Assembly: GCF_037201975.1 (NCBI RefSeq)
Contig: NZ_CP147520.1
Coordinates: forward strand, 7,130,001-7,194,000
Source: Streptomyces sp. TG1A-60
GTDB lineage: Bacteria > Actinomycetota > Actinomycetes > Streptomycetales > Streptomycetaceae
Reading direction: 5' to 3'
DNA: 64,000 nt
Shown here: positions 7,763-16,208 of the stretch, one piece after another
Numbering within the stretch: the first letter of the stretch is position 1
Layout of the letters: each line of letters opens with the position of its first letter
Notes under the pieces: model-generated
Told to the model about the DNA's origin: nothing
What the model saw: only the letters and a program-made list of their open reading frames with translations
The model's database searches: none
Translations under genes and position numbers: made by a program

Positions 7763-8740
7763 ATGCAGGCATGGCAAGTGCACGAGAACGGCGAGCCGAG
7801 CGAGGTGATGCGGCTCCAGGACGTGGAGCGGCCCACTCCCGGTGACGGCCAGGTCCTGCTGAAGGTGCGCGCCGCGAACATCAACTTCCCGGACGTGCTG
7901 ATGTGCCGGGGCCACTACCAGGTCAGGCCGCCGCTCCCGTTCACCCCGGGCGTGGAGATCTGCGGTGAGACCGAGGACGGCCGCCGGGTCATCGCCAACC
8001 CCGCGCTGCCGTACGGCGGTCTCGCCGAGTACGCGGTCGCCGACGCCGCCTCTCTCCTGCCCGCGCCCGAGGCGCTGGACGACGCCGAGGCAGCGGCCCT
8101 GCACATCGGCTACCAGACGGGCTGGTTCGGCCTCCACCGCCGGGCCCGCCTCGAAGCGGGGGAGACCCTGCTCGTCCACGCTGCCGCAGGAGGGGTCGGC
8201 AGCGCGGCCGTGCAGCTCGGCAAGGCGGCCGGGGCGACGGTCATCGGTGTCGTGGGCGGCGCCGGCAAGGCCGCCGTGGCCCGGGAGCTGGGCTGTGACG
8301 TGGTGGTCGACCGGCGGAGCGAGGACGTCGTCTCCGCCGTGAAGGAAGCCACCGGAGGCCGGGGCGCGGATGTGGTCTACGACCCGGTGGGCGGCGACGC
8401 CTACACGCAGTCGACCAAGGTCGTCGCCTTCGAAGGGCGGATCGTGGTCGTCGGCTTCGCCAGTGGGACGATCCCCAGCCCCGGCCTCAACCACGCCCTC
8501 GTCAAGAACTACTCGATCCTCGGCCTGCACTGGGGCCTGTACAACACCAGGAACCCGAAGCTGGTCCAGCACTGCCACGAGCAGCTCACCGAACTGGCGG
8601 CCCGGGGCGTCGTCAAGCCGCTGGTGAGCGAGCGCGCGCCGCTCGGCGGGGCCGCTGCCGCCGTGCAGCGGGTCGCGGACGGCGTCACCACGGGTCGCGT
8701 CGTCGTGCTTCCCGGGCACACCGAAGGAGGAGCGGCATGA
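7763..8740 (+). CDS. NADPH:quinone oxidoreductase, zinc-free MDR family
   Basis: A 325-residue medium-chain reductase, expected to reduce quinones or enoyl compounds with NADPH. The ATG at 7763 is preceded by GTGGAGG; the frame is open upstream of it without family character. The GroES-like N-terminal half has NINFPDVLMCRGHYQVRPPL and PFTPGVEICGE. The Rossmann half has the HAAAGGVGSAAVQLGKAAG nucleotide motif near residue 137. The structural zinc Cys cluster of alcohol dehydrogenases is absent, which fits the quinone reductase group. The stop overlaps the next start (ATGA), so it is the first gene of a three-gene operon with two acyl-CoA dehydrogenases and may act on enoyl intermediates of the same pathway. 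Confidence 0.88.
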   Translation: MQAWQVHENGEPSEVMRLQDVERPTPGDGQVLLKVRAANINFPDVLMCRGHYQVRPPLPFTPGVEICGETEDGRRVIANPALPYGGLAEYAVADAASLLPAPEALDDAEAAALHIGYQTGWFGLHRRARLEAGETLLVHAAAGGVGSAAVQLGKAAGATVIGVVGGAGKAAVARELGCDVVVDRRSEDVVSAVKEATGGRGADVVYDPVGGDAYTQSTKVVAFEGRIVVVGFASGTIPSPGLNHALVKNYSILGLHWGLYNTRNPKLVQHCHEQLTELAARGVVKPLVSERAPLGGAAAAVQRVADGVTTGRVVVLPGHTEGGAA

Positions 8741-9920
8741 CCGACGCGACGGAACTGCGCCGCCGCACGGCCGAGTTGCTGGCCGCGCACCCGCCGGCCG
8801 ACACCGACCGCACGGACTTCCTGCGCGCCCGTTTCGACGCGGGCCTCGCCTGGGTGCACTACCCCGAAGGGCTCGGCGGCCTCGGCGCCCCGCGCTCCCT
8901 CCAGGCCGTCGTGGACGCCGAGTTGGAGGCGGCCGGCGCCCCCGACAACGACCCGCGGCGCATCGGCATCGGCCTCGGCATGGCCGCGCCCACGATCCTC
9001 GCCTACGGCACGGAGGAGCAGAAGCGCCGGTACCTGCGACCGCTGTGGACCGGCGAGGAGGTCTGGTGCCAGCTCTTCAGCGAGCCCGGAGCCGGCTCCG
9101 ACCTCGCCGCGCTGGGCACGCGCGCCGTGCGTGAGGACGGGGGGACTGGGTGGTCGACGGGCAGAAGGTGTGGACGTCCAGCGCCCACATCGCCCGTTGG
9201 GCCATCCTCATCGCCCGCACCGACCCGGACGTGCCCAAGCACCGCGGCATCACCTACTTCGTCTGTGACATGACCGACCCGGGCGTCGAGGTCCGGCCGC
9301 TGCGCCAGGTCACCGGCGAGGCCGAGTTCAACGAGGTGTTCATCACCGACGTCCGCATCCCGGACGCGCGCCGCCTCGGCGAGGTCGGCGACGGCTGGAA
9401 GGTCGCGCAGACCACCCTGAACAACGAACGCGTCGCCATCGGCGGCATGCGGCTGCCCCGCGAGGGCGGCATGATCGGCCCGGTCTCCGAGACCTGGCGC
9501 GAACGCCCCGGACTGCGCACCCACGACCTCCACCAGCGGCTGCTGAAGCTGTGGGTCGAGGCCGAGGCCGCCCGGCTCACGGCGGAGCGGCTGCGCCAGC
9601 AGCTCGTCGCCGGACATCCCGGCCCCGAGGGTGCCGGCATGAAGCTCGCCTTCGCCCGCCTCAACCAGGAGATCAGCGGCCTGGAGGTCGAACTCCGGGG
9701 GGAGGAAGGCCTGTTGTACGACGACTGGACCATGCGGCGCCCTGAGCTGGTCGACTTCGTCGGACGCGACGCCGGCTACCGCTACCTCCGCTCCAAGGGC
9801 AACAGCATCGAGGGCGGGACCACCGAGGTCCTGTTGAACATCGTCGCCGAGCGCGTCCTGGGCCTGCCCGCCGAGCCGCGCACCGACAAGGACGTCGCCT
9901 GGAAGGACCTGTCCCGATGA
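8737..9920 (+). CDS. acyl-CoA dehydrogenase, broken by a one-base frameshift
   Basis: The first half (from ATG 8737) reads as an ACAD through EVWCQLFSEPGAGSDLAAL and then loses frame in the six-G run at 9139-9144. Adding one G restores AVREDGGDWVVDGQKVWTSS and the rest of the protein to the stop at 9920, about 394 residues in all. The C-terminal half has NERVAIGGM, RDAGYRYLRSKGNSIEGGTT and ends ERVLGLP. Such enzymes oxidise acyl-CoA with FAD. Overlaps (ATGA) with both neighbours argue for a working operon, and the missing base is in a homopolymer, so a sequencing error is more likely than a dead gene. If the shift is real, only a truncated protein is made. Confidence 0.85.
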
Positions 9921-11011
9921 CAACACGGCGCACACAGCCCGACCTGCTGTACTCGGAGGAGGAAGAGGCCCTCCGCGCCGCCGTCCGTGACCTGCTGACC
10001 GACCACTGTGAAGCGGTGCGAGTGATCGCGCGCGTCGAGTCGGACGCTCCGCACGACCGCGAACTGTGGAAGCTCCTCGCCGACGGCATGGGCCTCGCCG
10101 GGCTGCTCGTCCCCGAGGAACTGGGCGGCCAGGGGGCCACGCACCGCGAAGCCGCCGTGGTCCTGGAGGAGTTGGGACGTGCCGTCGCCCCGGTGCCGTT
10201 CCTGACGAGTGCCGTCGTCGCCACCGAGGCCCTGCTGGCCGGCGAGGCCGGCGACCTGCTCGCCGAGCTGGCCTCCGGCCGGAGGATCGGTGCCCTCGCG
10301 GTCGCGCTGAACCTGCCCGCCGGCAGCGCCTACAAGGCCGTACGGTTCGCAGACGGCGTCCTGCACGGGGAGTTGACCGGTATCGCGGATGCGGCAGGCG
10401 CCGATGTGCTGCTGGTGCCCGCCGACGACGGGGGCCTGTACGCCGTGGACGCGCCGGCCGCGACCATCACCGGACAGGTGTCGCTGGACCTGACCCGGCC
10501 GGTGGCGAAGGTCGTGCTCGACGGAGTGCCGGGCCGCCTCCTCGGCGACGCGGAACCCGCCGTACACCGTGCCCTGCGGGCCGGAGCGGGACTTCTCGCC
10601 TCCGAGCAACTCGGCCTGGCGGAGTGGACGTTGACGGAGACGGTCCGCTATCTCAAGGAGCGCAAGCAGTTCAACCGGCCCGTCGGCGGCTTCCAGGCGC
10701 TCAAGCACCGGCTCGCGCAGCTGTGGCTGGAGGTCGTCAACCTGCGGGCCGCCGCCCGGAACGCGGCCGACGCGCTCGCCACCGGCAGCGACGACGCCGA
10801 CCTGGCGGTGGCCGTCGCCCAGGCGTTCGCGGCGCCGGTGGCCGTGCACGCGGCCGAGGAGGCGCTGCAACTGCACGGCGGGATCGGCATGACCTGGGAG
10901 CACCCGGTCCACCTGTACCTGAAGCGGGCGAAGGCCGACTCGATCGCCTACGGCACGGCGGGCGCCCACCGGGAGGCGTTGGCCGAACTGGTCGATCTCC
11001 AGGCCCCGTGA
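9917..11011 (+). CDS. acyl-CoA dehydrogenase, second subunit type
   Basis: A 364-residue ACAD-family protein whose ATG overlaps the stop of the preceding dehydrogenase gene. It has the N-terminal helical domain (LLTDHCEAVRVIARVE, GLAGLLVPEELGGQGATHRE) and the C-terminal domain (YLKERKQFNRPVGGFQALKH, LQLHGGIGMTWEHPVHLYLK). The middle flavin-binding part is less conserved than in the other two ACADs here. Paired ACAD genes of unequal type, as in steroid side-chain degradation, often form alpha2beta2 enzymes in which one subunit supplies the catalytic base; the pair here may do the same (inference). A strong terminator hairpin follows the stop. Confidence 0.88.
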   Translation: MTTRRTQPDLLYSEEEEALRAAVRDLLTDHCEAVRVIARVESDAPHDRELWKLLADGMGLAGLLVPEELGGQGATHREAAVVLEELGRAVAPVPFLTSAVVATEALLAGEAGDLLAELASGRRIGALAVALNLPAGSAYKAVRFADGVLHGELTGIADAAGADVLLVPADDGGLYAVDAPAATITGQVSLDLTRPVAKVVLDGVPGRLLGDAEPAVHRALRAGAGLLASEQLGLAEWTLTETVRYLKERKQFNRPVGGFQALKHRLAQLWLEVVNLRAAARNAADALATGSDDADLAVAVAQAFAAPVAVHAAEEALQLHGGIGMTWEHPVHLYLKRAKADSIAYGTAGAHREALAELVDLQAP

Positions 11012-11031
11012 CCGACGGCCGGGAAACCGCC

Positions 11032-11065
11032 GGGAAAGCCCGCCCCACCTGGGGTGGGCTTTCCC
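11032..11065 (+). terminator. hairpin terminator of the dehydrogenase operon
   Basis: GGGAAAGCCC (11032-11041) pairs with GGGCTTTCCC (11056-11065). The stem extends inward through four more GC pairs and a wobble to an ACCT loop, about 15 pairs in all, and lies 20 bases after the stop at 11011. There is no U-tract, which is usual in this kind of genome. Confidence 0.7.
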
Positions 11066-11101
11066 GTGCGCCCCGTGCGCCCCGTGCGCCCCGTGCGCCC
11101 C
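11066..11101 (+). repeat. four tandem copies of GTGCGCCCC
   Basis: Four perfect head-to-tail 9-base units directly abut the 3' side of the terminator hairpin. The unit length is a multiple of three but the array is between genes. The rest of the gap (11102-11372) shows no gene, only GC-rich sequence leading to the ribosome site of the small membrane protein. Confidence 0.85.
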
Positions 11102-11372
11102 GGGGAGAACCGAGGGCGGTGGTCCGGCCGACTCCTGGCCCGCACCGGCTGCTTGCGCGGCTCGGGACCTCGACGGGCGATCTCGCGGGCCTCGCAGCGT
11201 TCCTGGACAGCGACCGGTCGGTGTGACCACGCGCTGTGCGAGACCGCACGTGGCGACATCGCCCGTCCGACATCACACGTTCGGCCGACACGTCAGCCGC
11301 ACGGACGAACCCTCCGCTACGCCACACTTGCGGCCGAATGCCGCGAAGTCGGCGTGGCGGAGGAGGTTGACG

Positions 11373-11567
11373 ATGGCCATTTCCATCTCTGTGGTGCTGC
11401 TGCTCGTGATCCTGACGGTGGTCTTCATGCGCAACGGGGCGCTGAAGTTCTCGCACGCCGCCGTCTGCGTCCTGCTCGGCTTCTACATGGCCGGTACGGG
11501 CCTCGCGCCGACCATTCACCACGGCCTCACGGCGACGGCGGACATCGTCAGCGGCCTGAAACCGTGA
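11373..11567 (+). CDS. small two-helix membrane protein
   Basis: A 64-residue protein starting at ATG 11373 behind a clear AGGAGG. It is almost entirely two hydrophobic helices: SISVVLLLVILTVVFM (about residues 4-19) and a second around AAVCVLLGFYMAGTGLA (about 28-45). A short polar loop (RNGALKFSH) links them, and the tail is TIHHGLTATADIVSGLKP. Similar small proteins recur in Streptomyces, but I know no function for them. Stand-alone gene; the DUF779 gene converges on it. Confidence 0.7.
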   Translation: MAISISVVLLLVILTVVFMRNGALKFSHAAVCVLLGFYMAGTGLAPTIHHGLTATADIVSGLKP

Positions 11568-11678
11568 CCCCGTGCGCCGTCACGGCCTCGTGAACACGCC
11601 GATGCCGTTCGGCACGGGGCGCTCGGATGGTGATGGCTCGTCGACCGTTCCGGGACTCGGGGGAAGTGCACGAGACGA

Positions 11679-12053
11679 CTACCGGCCGGGCGGCTGCCCG
11701 GCCTCCACGACCCGGGAACGGATGAGGAAACGCACCCCTTCGGGTGCCTCCAGGGAGAAACCGCTGCCCCGGCCCGGGACGACGTCGACGATCAGCCGGG
11801 TGTGGCTCCACACCTCGTACTGGCCGCGGGACATCCAGAACCCGACCGCTTCGTCGACGCCGTCGACGCTCAGCTCCGCGAGGAGGACGTCCGAGTCTCC
11901 CGTACGGAACTCGCCGTCCGGGTAGCACATGGGGGCGCTGCCGTCGCAGCAGCCGCCCGACTGGTGGAACATCAACGGGCCGTGGGCCGCCCGCAGCCGC
12001 CGTACGAGATCGGCGGCCGTGGGGGTCAGCTCTACGCGCGGGACCACATCCAT
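11679..12053 (-). CDS. DUF779 family protein
   Basis: A 124-residue protein with the hallmark block FHQSGGCCDGSAPMCYPDGEF, whose Cys residues (CC and a third Cys nearby) could bind metal or be redox active. The rest is beta-rich (YEVWSHTRLIVDVVPGRGSG). From family knowledge, DUF779 genes usually sit beside an aldehyde dehydrogenase of acetaldehyde or alcohol metabolism; here no such gene is adjacent. It follows the alginate-lyase-like gene by 46 bases on the same strand, so it may be read from that transcript. The ATG start at 12053 gives a full-length family member. Function remains unassigned. Confidence 0.82.
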   Translation of the reverse strand: MDVVPRVELTPTAADLVRRLRAAHGPLMFHQSGGCCDGSAPMCYPDGEFRTGDSDVLLAELSVDGVDEAVGFWMSRGQYEVWSHTRLIVDVVPGRGSGFSLEAPEGVRFLIRSRVVEAGQPPGR

Positions 12054-12099
12054 GGCCGTAGTGAACGCCTTGCCAGGTTGCGAGGACGTTGCGCGTCTG

Positions 12100-13605
12100 T
12101 CAGTTCTCCGGCCGGCCGCCCGGGCGGTTGCGGCGGCGCAGCAGGAGCAGGCCGCCCGCGAGGGCCGTGACTCCGCCCGCGGCGGTCCAGGCCGGGATGT
12201 CGGAGGTGCCGGTGGCGGCCAGGTCCTCGCCCCGCCCGCCCTGGGGGTTCGCGGAGGCGGCGGGGGAGGCCTCCGAGGCCCCCTTCTTCGAGCCGGAGCC
12301 GGACCCGGAACCGCTGCCGGTGCCCGAGTGGGACGCGACGTCGGGCGCGGCCGGCGGCGCGCCCGCCTCGGCCGCCGTCGCCTTGTCCCGGGTGAACGCC
12401 AGTGTGCCGTAGCCGAGCTGGTCGTAGCCGCCGCTGTTGGGGCCGTAGTCGCCGCCGCCGCCCTCGGGCGCGGACCTGGCCGCGATGCGGGTGACGTGCG
12501 AGGCGTCGAGGCCCCGGCGCTTGGTGTAGTGATTGGCGATCATGGCCCAGATGGGGCGCGTCATGTCCGGGTTGACGGAGGCCGCGTCGGACGCGGCCTC
12601 CCTGCCGGACCAGCCGTTGACGGCGCCCTTCGCGCGGGTGTTGGCCGTGTAGGCCACCTTGCCGCCCAGGCTCCACTTGGCCACGTACTGGGCGCCCTTG
12701 AGGAAGCGGTTGTCGTCGTAGCCGTACAGGTCGATGCCCTGGTTCCAGGCCATCTCGCAGAAGGTGCCCATGAGGCCGACGCCGAGCAGCGCGTGGCCCT
12801 GGTCGCGGCCGGCCTCCAGCCACTCGCCGAGACCGTCGTCGTGGACGACCGGGATGGCTTTCTTGACGGCGCCCAGACCCTCGCCGTTCTTGAAGTAGTC
12901 GACGGCGCGGGCAACTTGGGTCCGGTCGTCGCAGAAGATGCCGGTGGCCAGGACGCAGGCCATGGCGGTGAGGTCCCAGTTGGTCCAGTAGTTGGTGATG
13001 ACGGCGCCGTTGTGCCTGACCAGGAAGTCGTCGCTGAGCGGGGCGAAGACGGTGGTCAGCATCTCCTGGAAGCGGTCGAGCTCGAAGCCGTCGTGGTCGC
13101 GGACGAGTTCTGCGGCGTTGGCGATCTGGTAGCCGTACAGGCCGGCGGCCAGGAAGCGGTCGGCGTTGCCCGTCAGTGAAGTGAGCTTCGCGGACCAGGC
13201 GTTGAGGATCGCGACGGCCGTGTCGGCGTGCGCGCCGTCGCCGGTGACGTGGAAGCGCAGGGCATTCTGGTAGGCGGCGTGGATGTCGTTGTACAGGGTC
13301 GCGTAGTTCTGTCCGGTGCCTCCCCGGACCACGGTCGCCTGCGGGTTGGCCCTGTAGTCGCTGCGGGCGTGCCGGTTGGCGGTCAGCTTGGCGAAGCCCG
13401 CCGTGTAGGGCTCGGCGCCCGCCTTCACCTTGGCCGCCATGCGGGCCAGGTCCGCCTTGGTGTGGAGCAGACCGGGATGCGGGTAGGCGCCGCCCGCCGC
13501 CGAGGCCGGCGTCGCCGCCATGCCTGTGCCGACGCCGGTCCCCGCCGCGCCCGCGGCGGTTCCGGCGATCTTCAGCATGCTCCGGCGGCTGATCTGTGCT
13601 GTCAC
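12100..13605 (-). CDS. secreted alginate-lyase-family protein with sortase-type anchor
   Basis: A 501-residue exported protein. The N-terminus has a twin-arginine signal (SRRSMLKIAG) and a likely cleavage after ATPASA. The body (about residues 40-400) is an alpha-toroid alginate-lyase-like domain with YPHPGLLHTKADLARMAAKV and TNYWTNWDLTAMACVLATGI. A Gly/Ser linker (GTGSGSGSGSGSKKG) leads to the C-terminal LAATG, a hydrophobic helix and RRRNRPGGR. That is the LAXTG-type sorting signal that Streptomyces sortase E attaches to peptidoglycan. It probably degrades an acidic polysaccharide at the cell surface; the true substrate is unknown. It stands next to a pectinolytic gene on the same strand. 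Confidence 0.83.
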   Translation of the reverse strand: MTAQISRRSMLKIAGTAAGAAGTGVGTGMAATPASAAGGAYPHPGLLHTKADLARMAAKVKAGAEPYTAGFAKLTANRHARSDYRANPQATVVRGGTGQNYATLYNDIHAAYQNALRFHVTGDGAHADTAVAILNAWSAKLTSLTGNADRFLAAGLYGYQIANAAELVRDHDGFELDRFQEMLTTVFAPLSDDFLVRHNGAVITNYWTNWDLTAMACVLATGIFCDDRTQVARAVDYFKNGEGLGAVKKAIPVVHDDGLGEWLEAGRDQGHALLGVGLMGTFCEMAWNQGIDLYGYDDNRFLKGAQYVAKWSLGGKVAYTANTRAKGAVNGWSGREAASDAASVNPDMTRPIWAMIANHYTKRRGLDASHVTRIAARSAPEGGGGDYGPNSGGYDQLGYGTLAFTRDKATAAEAGAPPAAPDVASHSGTGSGSGSGSGSKKGASEASPAASANPQGGRGEDLAATGTSDIPAWTAAGGVTALAGGLLLLRRRNRPGGRPEN

Positions 13606-13761
13606 GTCGGGGGTCCTCAGGTCTCGGGTACGTGTCGTGGCTCGGGCGCGCGTCGCGCGGGGGCCACGAACAGGAGACGCACCGGCCCCGGGCGGGATAA
13701 CAGAAACCGGGGCGGTGCGTCCGCGAGGCCGAAAACCGTCGGTCGTGGTGACCGGAACGCG

Positions 13762-15825
13762 TCAGGCGCCGGGCGTCCAGCCGGCCAGCCAGTCCGCGAC
13801 CTCCTGGTCGGCGGCCTGCGCGTCCGTCAGCATCGGGCGGTTGCCGCTCTCGCTGCCCGCCCCCGGGCCCCTGTTGTCGTACTCGGCGAAGCGGTCCTGC
13901 TTCCAGGAGAAGCCGCCCATGTCGGTCCAGGGCGTGGACTTGATCGCGGCGCTGAGGGTGGAGTTGCGGACCGTGGCCTGCGGGCGGACGGTCGTGTCGC
14001 CGCCGGGGTGCCAGTTGCGGCCGAGGAAGAAGCTGCCGGCGGACACGTCACCGTTGACGGTGGACCGGTTGATCAGGATGCCCTTGCGGTTCGCGGGCGT
14101 GCTCGGCGCGGTGACGTACCCGGCGGAGGTGCCGTTCCAGCGCTTCTTCAGGGTGATGACCGACTTGTCGACGACCACCGTGGCCCGGCCGAAGATGAAG
14201 TCGACGTTGCCCGTGACGTAGGAGTTGGTGACGTAGACCCGGCCGAGTTTGTCCTTGGCGGCGGTCTCCAGTTGCAGGGTGTCCTGGTCGCCGTTGACGA
14301 TGACCCCGTCGAGGACGATCCGGTCGGCCCGGGTCAGCAGTGCGACCGCCTGGTGGCCGGAGAGGGACTGGTTGGCCTTCTCGTCGAAGTCGTTGGTGAC
14401 GGTCAGGTTGCGGACCTGGGAGTCGTCGGACTGGATGGACATGGTGGCGCTGCCGGGCGTGCCGTAGGTGCCGGAGCCGTCCGGCTTCCGCATCCCGGCC
14501 GCGTTGCCGTACACGATCGTGGTGTCCTTGCGGCTGCCGCCCGAGCCCTGGATGGTGACATGCGGCTTGTTGGACGGGACCTTGACGACCTCCCGGTAGG
14601 TACCCGGCTTGACCGAGATGACGACCCGTGACGTGTTGTTCGCGGGCACGGCGTCGACGGCCCTCTGCACGCTGGTGTACTGACCGCTGCCGTCCTTGGC
14701 TACCGTGAGGGTGGTGGCCGCCGCGGCCCTGGCCTTGGCCGTGGTCGTCGTACCGATCGAACTCCTCGGGCCTGCACCGGACTTGAGCAGGGAGGGCACA
14801 TCGGCCGCCCTGTCCAGGGTGTAGCTGTAGTACTTCTTGGGGTCGAAGGCAGTGCCGCCGCTCTCGTTGCGGCCGGAGGTGCCGGAGAAGACGTTGCCGC
14901 GCTGGACCACGGCGGCCGTGGAGTCCTTGGTGACCGGGTTCCTCATGCCCTGGAAGTAGCTGTTCTCCAGGACCATCCTGGTGTTGCCACGCGCGTAGTT
15001 GCCGTACGACGAGGCGATGCCCGTGCCGGACACGTCCTCCAGGAAGTTGTTGTACAGGTGCGCGTGGGCCACGTTGTCGGTGGACGGGTTGCGCTGCTCG
15101 GTCTCACGGAACCAGTTGTGGTGGATCGTCAGGTCGGCGGTGGTGTTCGTGGTCCAGCCGATGCCGAAGGTCTTGTTGTTCTGGCTCAGCTTGTTCCAGG
15201 ACACGGTGACGTAGGTGGTGTCCTTGCGGCTGTCGATGAGGCCGTCCGCCATGTGCCGCAGGTCGTTGTGGTCGATCCAGACGTGGTGGGCGCCGTCCAT
15301 CTGGATCGCGTCGAAGTCGTGGTCCTTGTCGTTCCAGGTGCCCTGGTAGGAGTCACGGATCGTCAGGTTGCGGATGATGACGTTGTGGACGCCCGAGCCG
15401 AGGAAGAAGCCCCCGCCGACGATGTGCCCCGAGGTGCCGGAGCCGACGATCGTCTTGTCCGAGGCGACCTTGATCTCCTTGCCCACCGGGTTCATGTTGA
15501 TCGTCGCGGCGACGACGATGACGTACGGCTCGGCGGCGGTCGCGTACTTCTCCAGGTCGGCGAGGGTCCGCACGGTGACGGTCTTGCCGCCCCGGCCGCC
15601 GTAGGTCCCGTTCTGGCCGAGGGCGTTGACGGAGGCGAACCCGTCGGCGGTCTCGGCGGCCCAGGCCGGGCCGGCTGCCGCGGCCCGGGACACGGCGTCC
15701 TCGCCGAAGACGCCGACGACCGTGCCGTAGGCCATGGTTCCGGCGGCGGCCAGGGACAGGGGGACACCGGCCACGAGTGCGGTCTTCCTTCTGCGGTGGC
15801 GGGCCTTGCTGCGGTTTTCGCTCAC
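13762..15825 (-). CDS. secreted pectate lyase-pectinesterase fusion
   Basis: A 687-residue exported protein with two catalytic halves. GTG at 15825 is chosen: GGAAG lies upstream and a signal peptide follows (basic RHRRRK, then VAGVPLSLAAAGTMAYG). The first half (about 50-340) is a PL1 pectate lyase beta-helix with VWIDHNDLRHMADGLIDSRK and ADLTIHHNWFRETEQRNPS. The second (about 380-650) is a CE8 pectin methylesterase with GQYTSVQRAVDAVP, GDQDTL, GNVDFIFG (catalytic Asp) and LGRNW. One protein would remove methyl esters and cleave the pectin backbone. Neighbours are a polysaccharide lyase and a sugar-binding lipoprotein, which fits plant-pectin use. Confidence 0.9.
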   Translation of the reverse strand: MSENRSKARHRRRKTALVAGVPLSLAAAGTMAYGTVVGVFGEDAVSRAAAAGPAWAAETADGFASVNALGQNGTYGGRGGKTVTVRTLADLEKYATAAEPYVIVVAATINMNPVGKEIKVASDKTIVGSGTSGHIVGGGFFLGSGVHNVIIRNLTIRDSYQGTWNDKDHDFDAIQMDGAHHVWIDHNDLRHMADGLIDSRKDTTYVTVSWNKLSQNNKTFGIGWTTNTTADLTIHHNWFRETEQRNPSTDNVAHAHLYNNFLEDVSGTGIASSYGNYARGNTRMVLENSYFQGMRNPVTKDSTAAVVQRGNVFSGTSGRNESGGTAFDPKKYYSYTLDRAADVPSLLKSGAGPRSSIGTTTTAKARAAAATTLTVAKDGSGQYTSVQRAVDAVPANNTSRVVISVKPGTYREVVKVPSNKPHVTIQGSGGSRKDTTIVYGNAAGMRKPDGSGTYGTPGSATMSIQSDDSQVRNLTVTNDFDEKANQSLSGHQAVALLTRADRIVLDGVIVNGDQDTLQLETAAKDKLGRVYVTNSYVTGNVDFIFGRATVVVDKSVITLKKRWNGTSAGYVTAPSTPANRKGILINRSTVNGDVSAGSFFLGRNWHPGGDTTVRPQATVRNSTLSAAIKSTPWTDMGGFSWKQDRFAEYDNRGPGAGSESGNRPMLTDAQAADQEVADWLAGWTPGA

Positions 15826-16208
15826 GCGTCGCTTCCGTTCCGTGCGGGGGGATGGTCCGTCAGCCCAGCAGTCGCCACCGGACGTGCGGAGGTTGCCGTC
15901 CTTCGGCGCGATTTTCCGCGAGGTGCGGGGAAGTTCGAGGGTAGGCCGCAGATGGCCGAAAGCCGACCTTGGATGCGGGGCGGTGTGATGCGCGCGGCGA
16001 GCCGCGGCCGTTGACACGTGTGCGCAGGTCAGCGCCGGGCTGTCACAGCAATACATCGATTCTGTTGTTCACTTGACTACCTGGCGTCACACGCGATTGG
16101 CTCCGCCCAGCGAAAGTGAGCCAGTCATCGCACGTCATCGCGGTGATCGCGGTGACTTCGCCTCCCCTGACCTCACACGCCGGTCGCACAGCGAGGTGCC
16201 GCACCCTC
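15826..16208. promoter_or_regulatory. divergent intergenic region with inverted repeat
   Basis: No gene is seen in this 383-base gap between the pectinolytic gene and the divergent sugar-binding lipoprotein. It holds ACACGTGT (16014-16021), a TTGACT hexamer at 16073-16078 that could be a rightward -35, and TGGCTC-N14-GAGCCA (16098-16123), a perfect 6-base inverted repeat placed like an operator. These assignments are suggestive only. Confidence 0.35.

Noticed and set aside
9139..9144. Programmed frameshifting in the acyl-CoA dehydrogenase
   Set aside because: There is no slippery heptamer with downstream structure, and the same one-base loss at runs in three other genes favours sequencing error.
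11066..11101. Tandem repeats as a possible CRISPR remnant
   Set aside because: Units are 9 bases and adjoin with no spacers; no cas gene is present.
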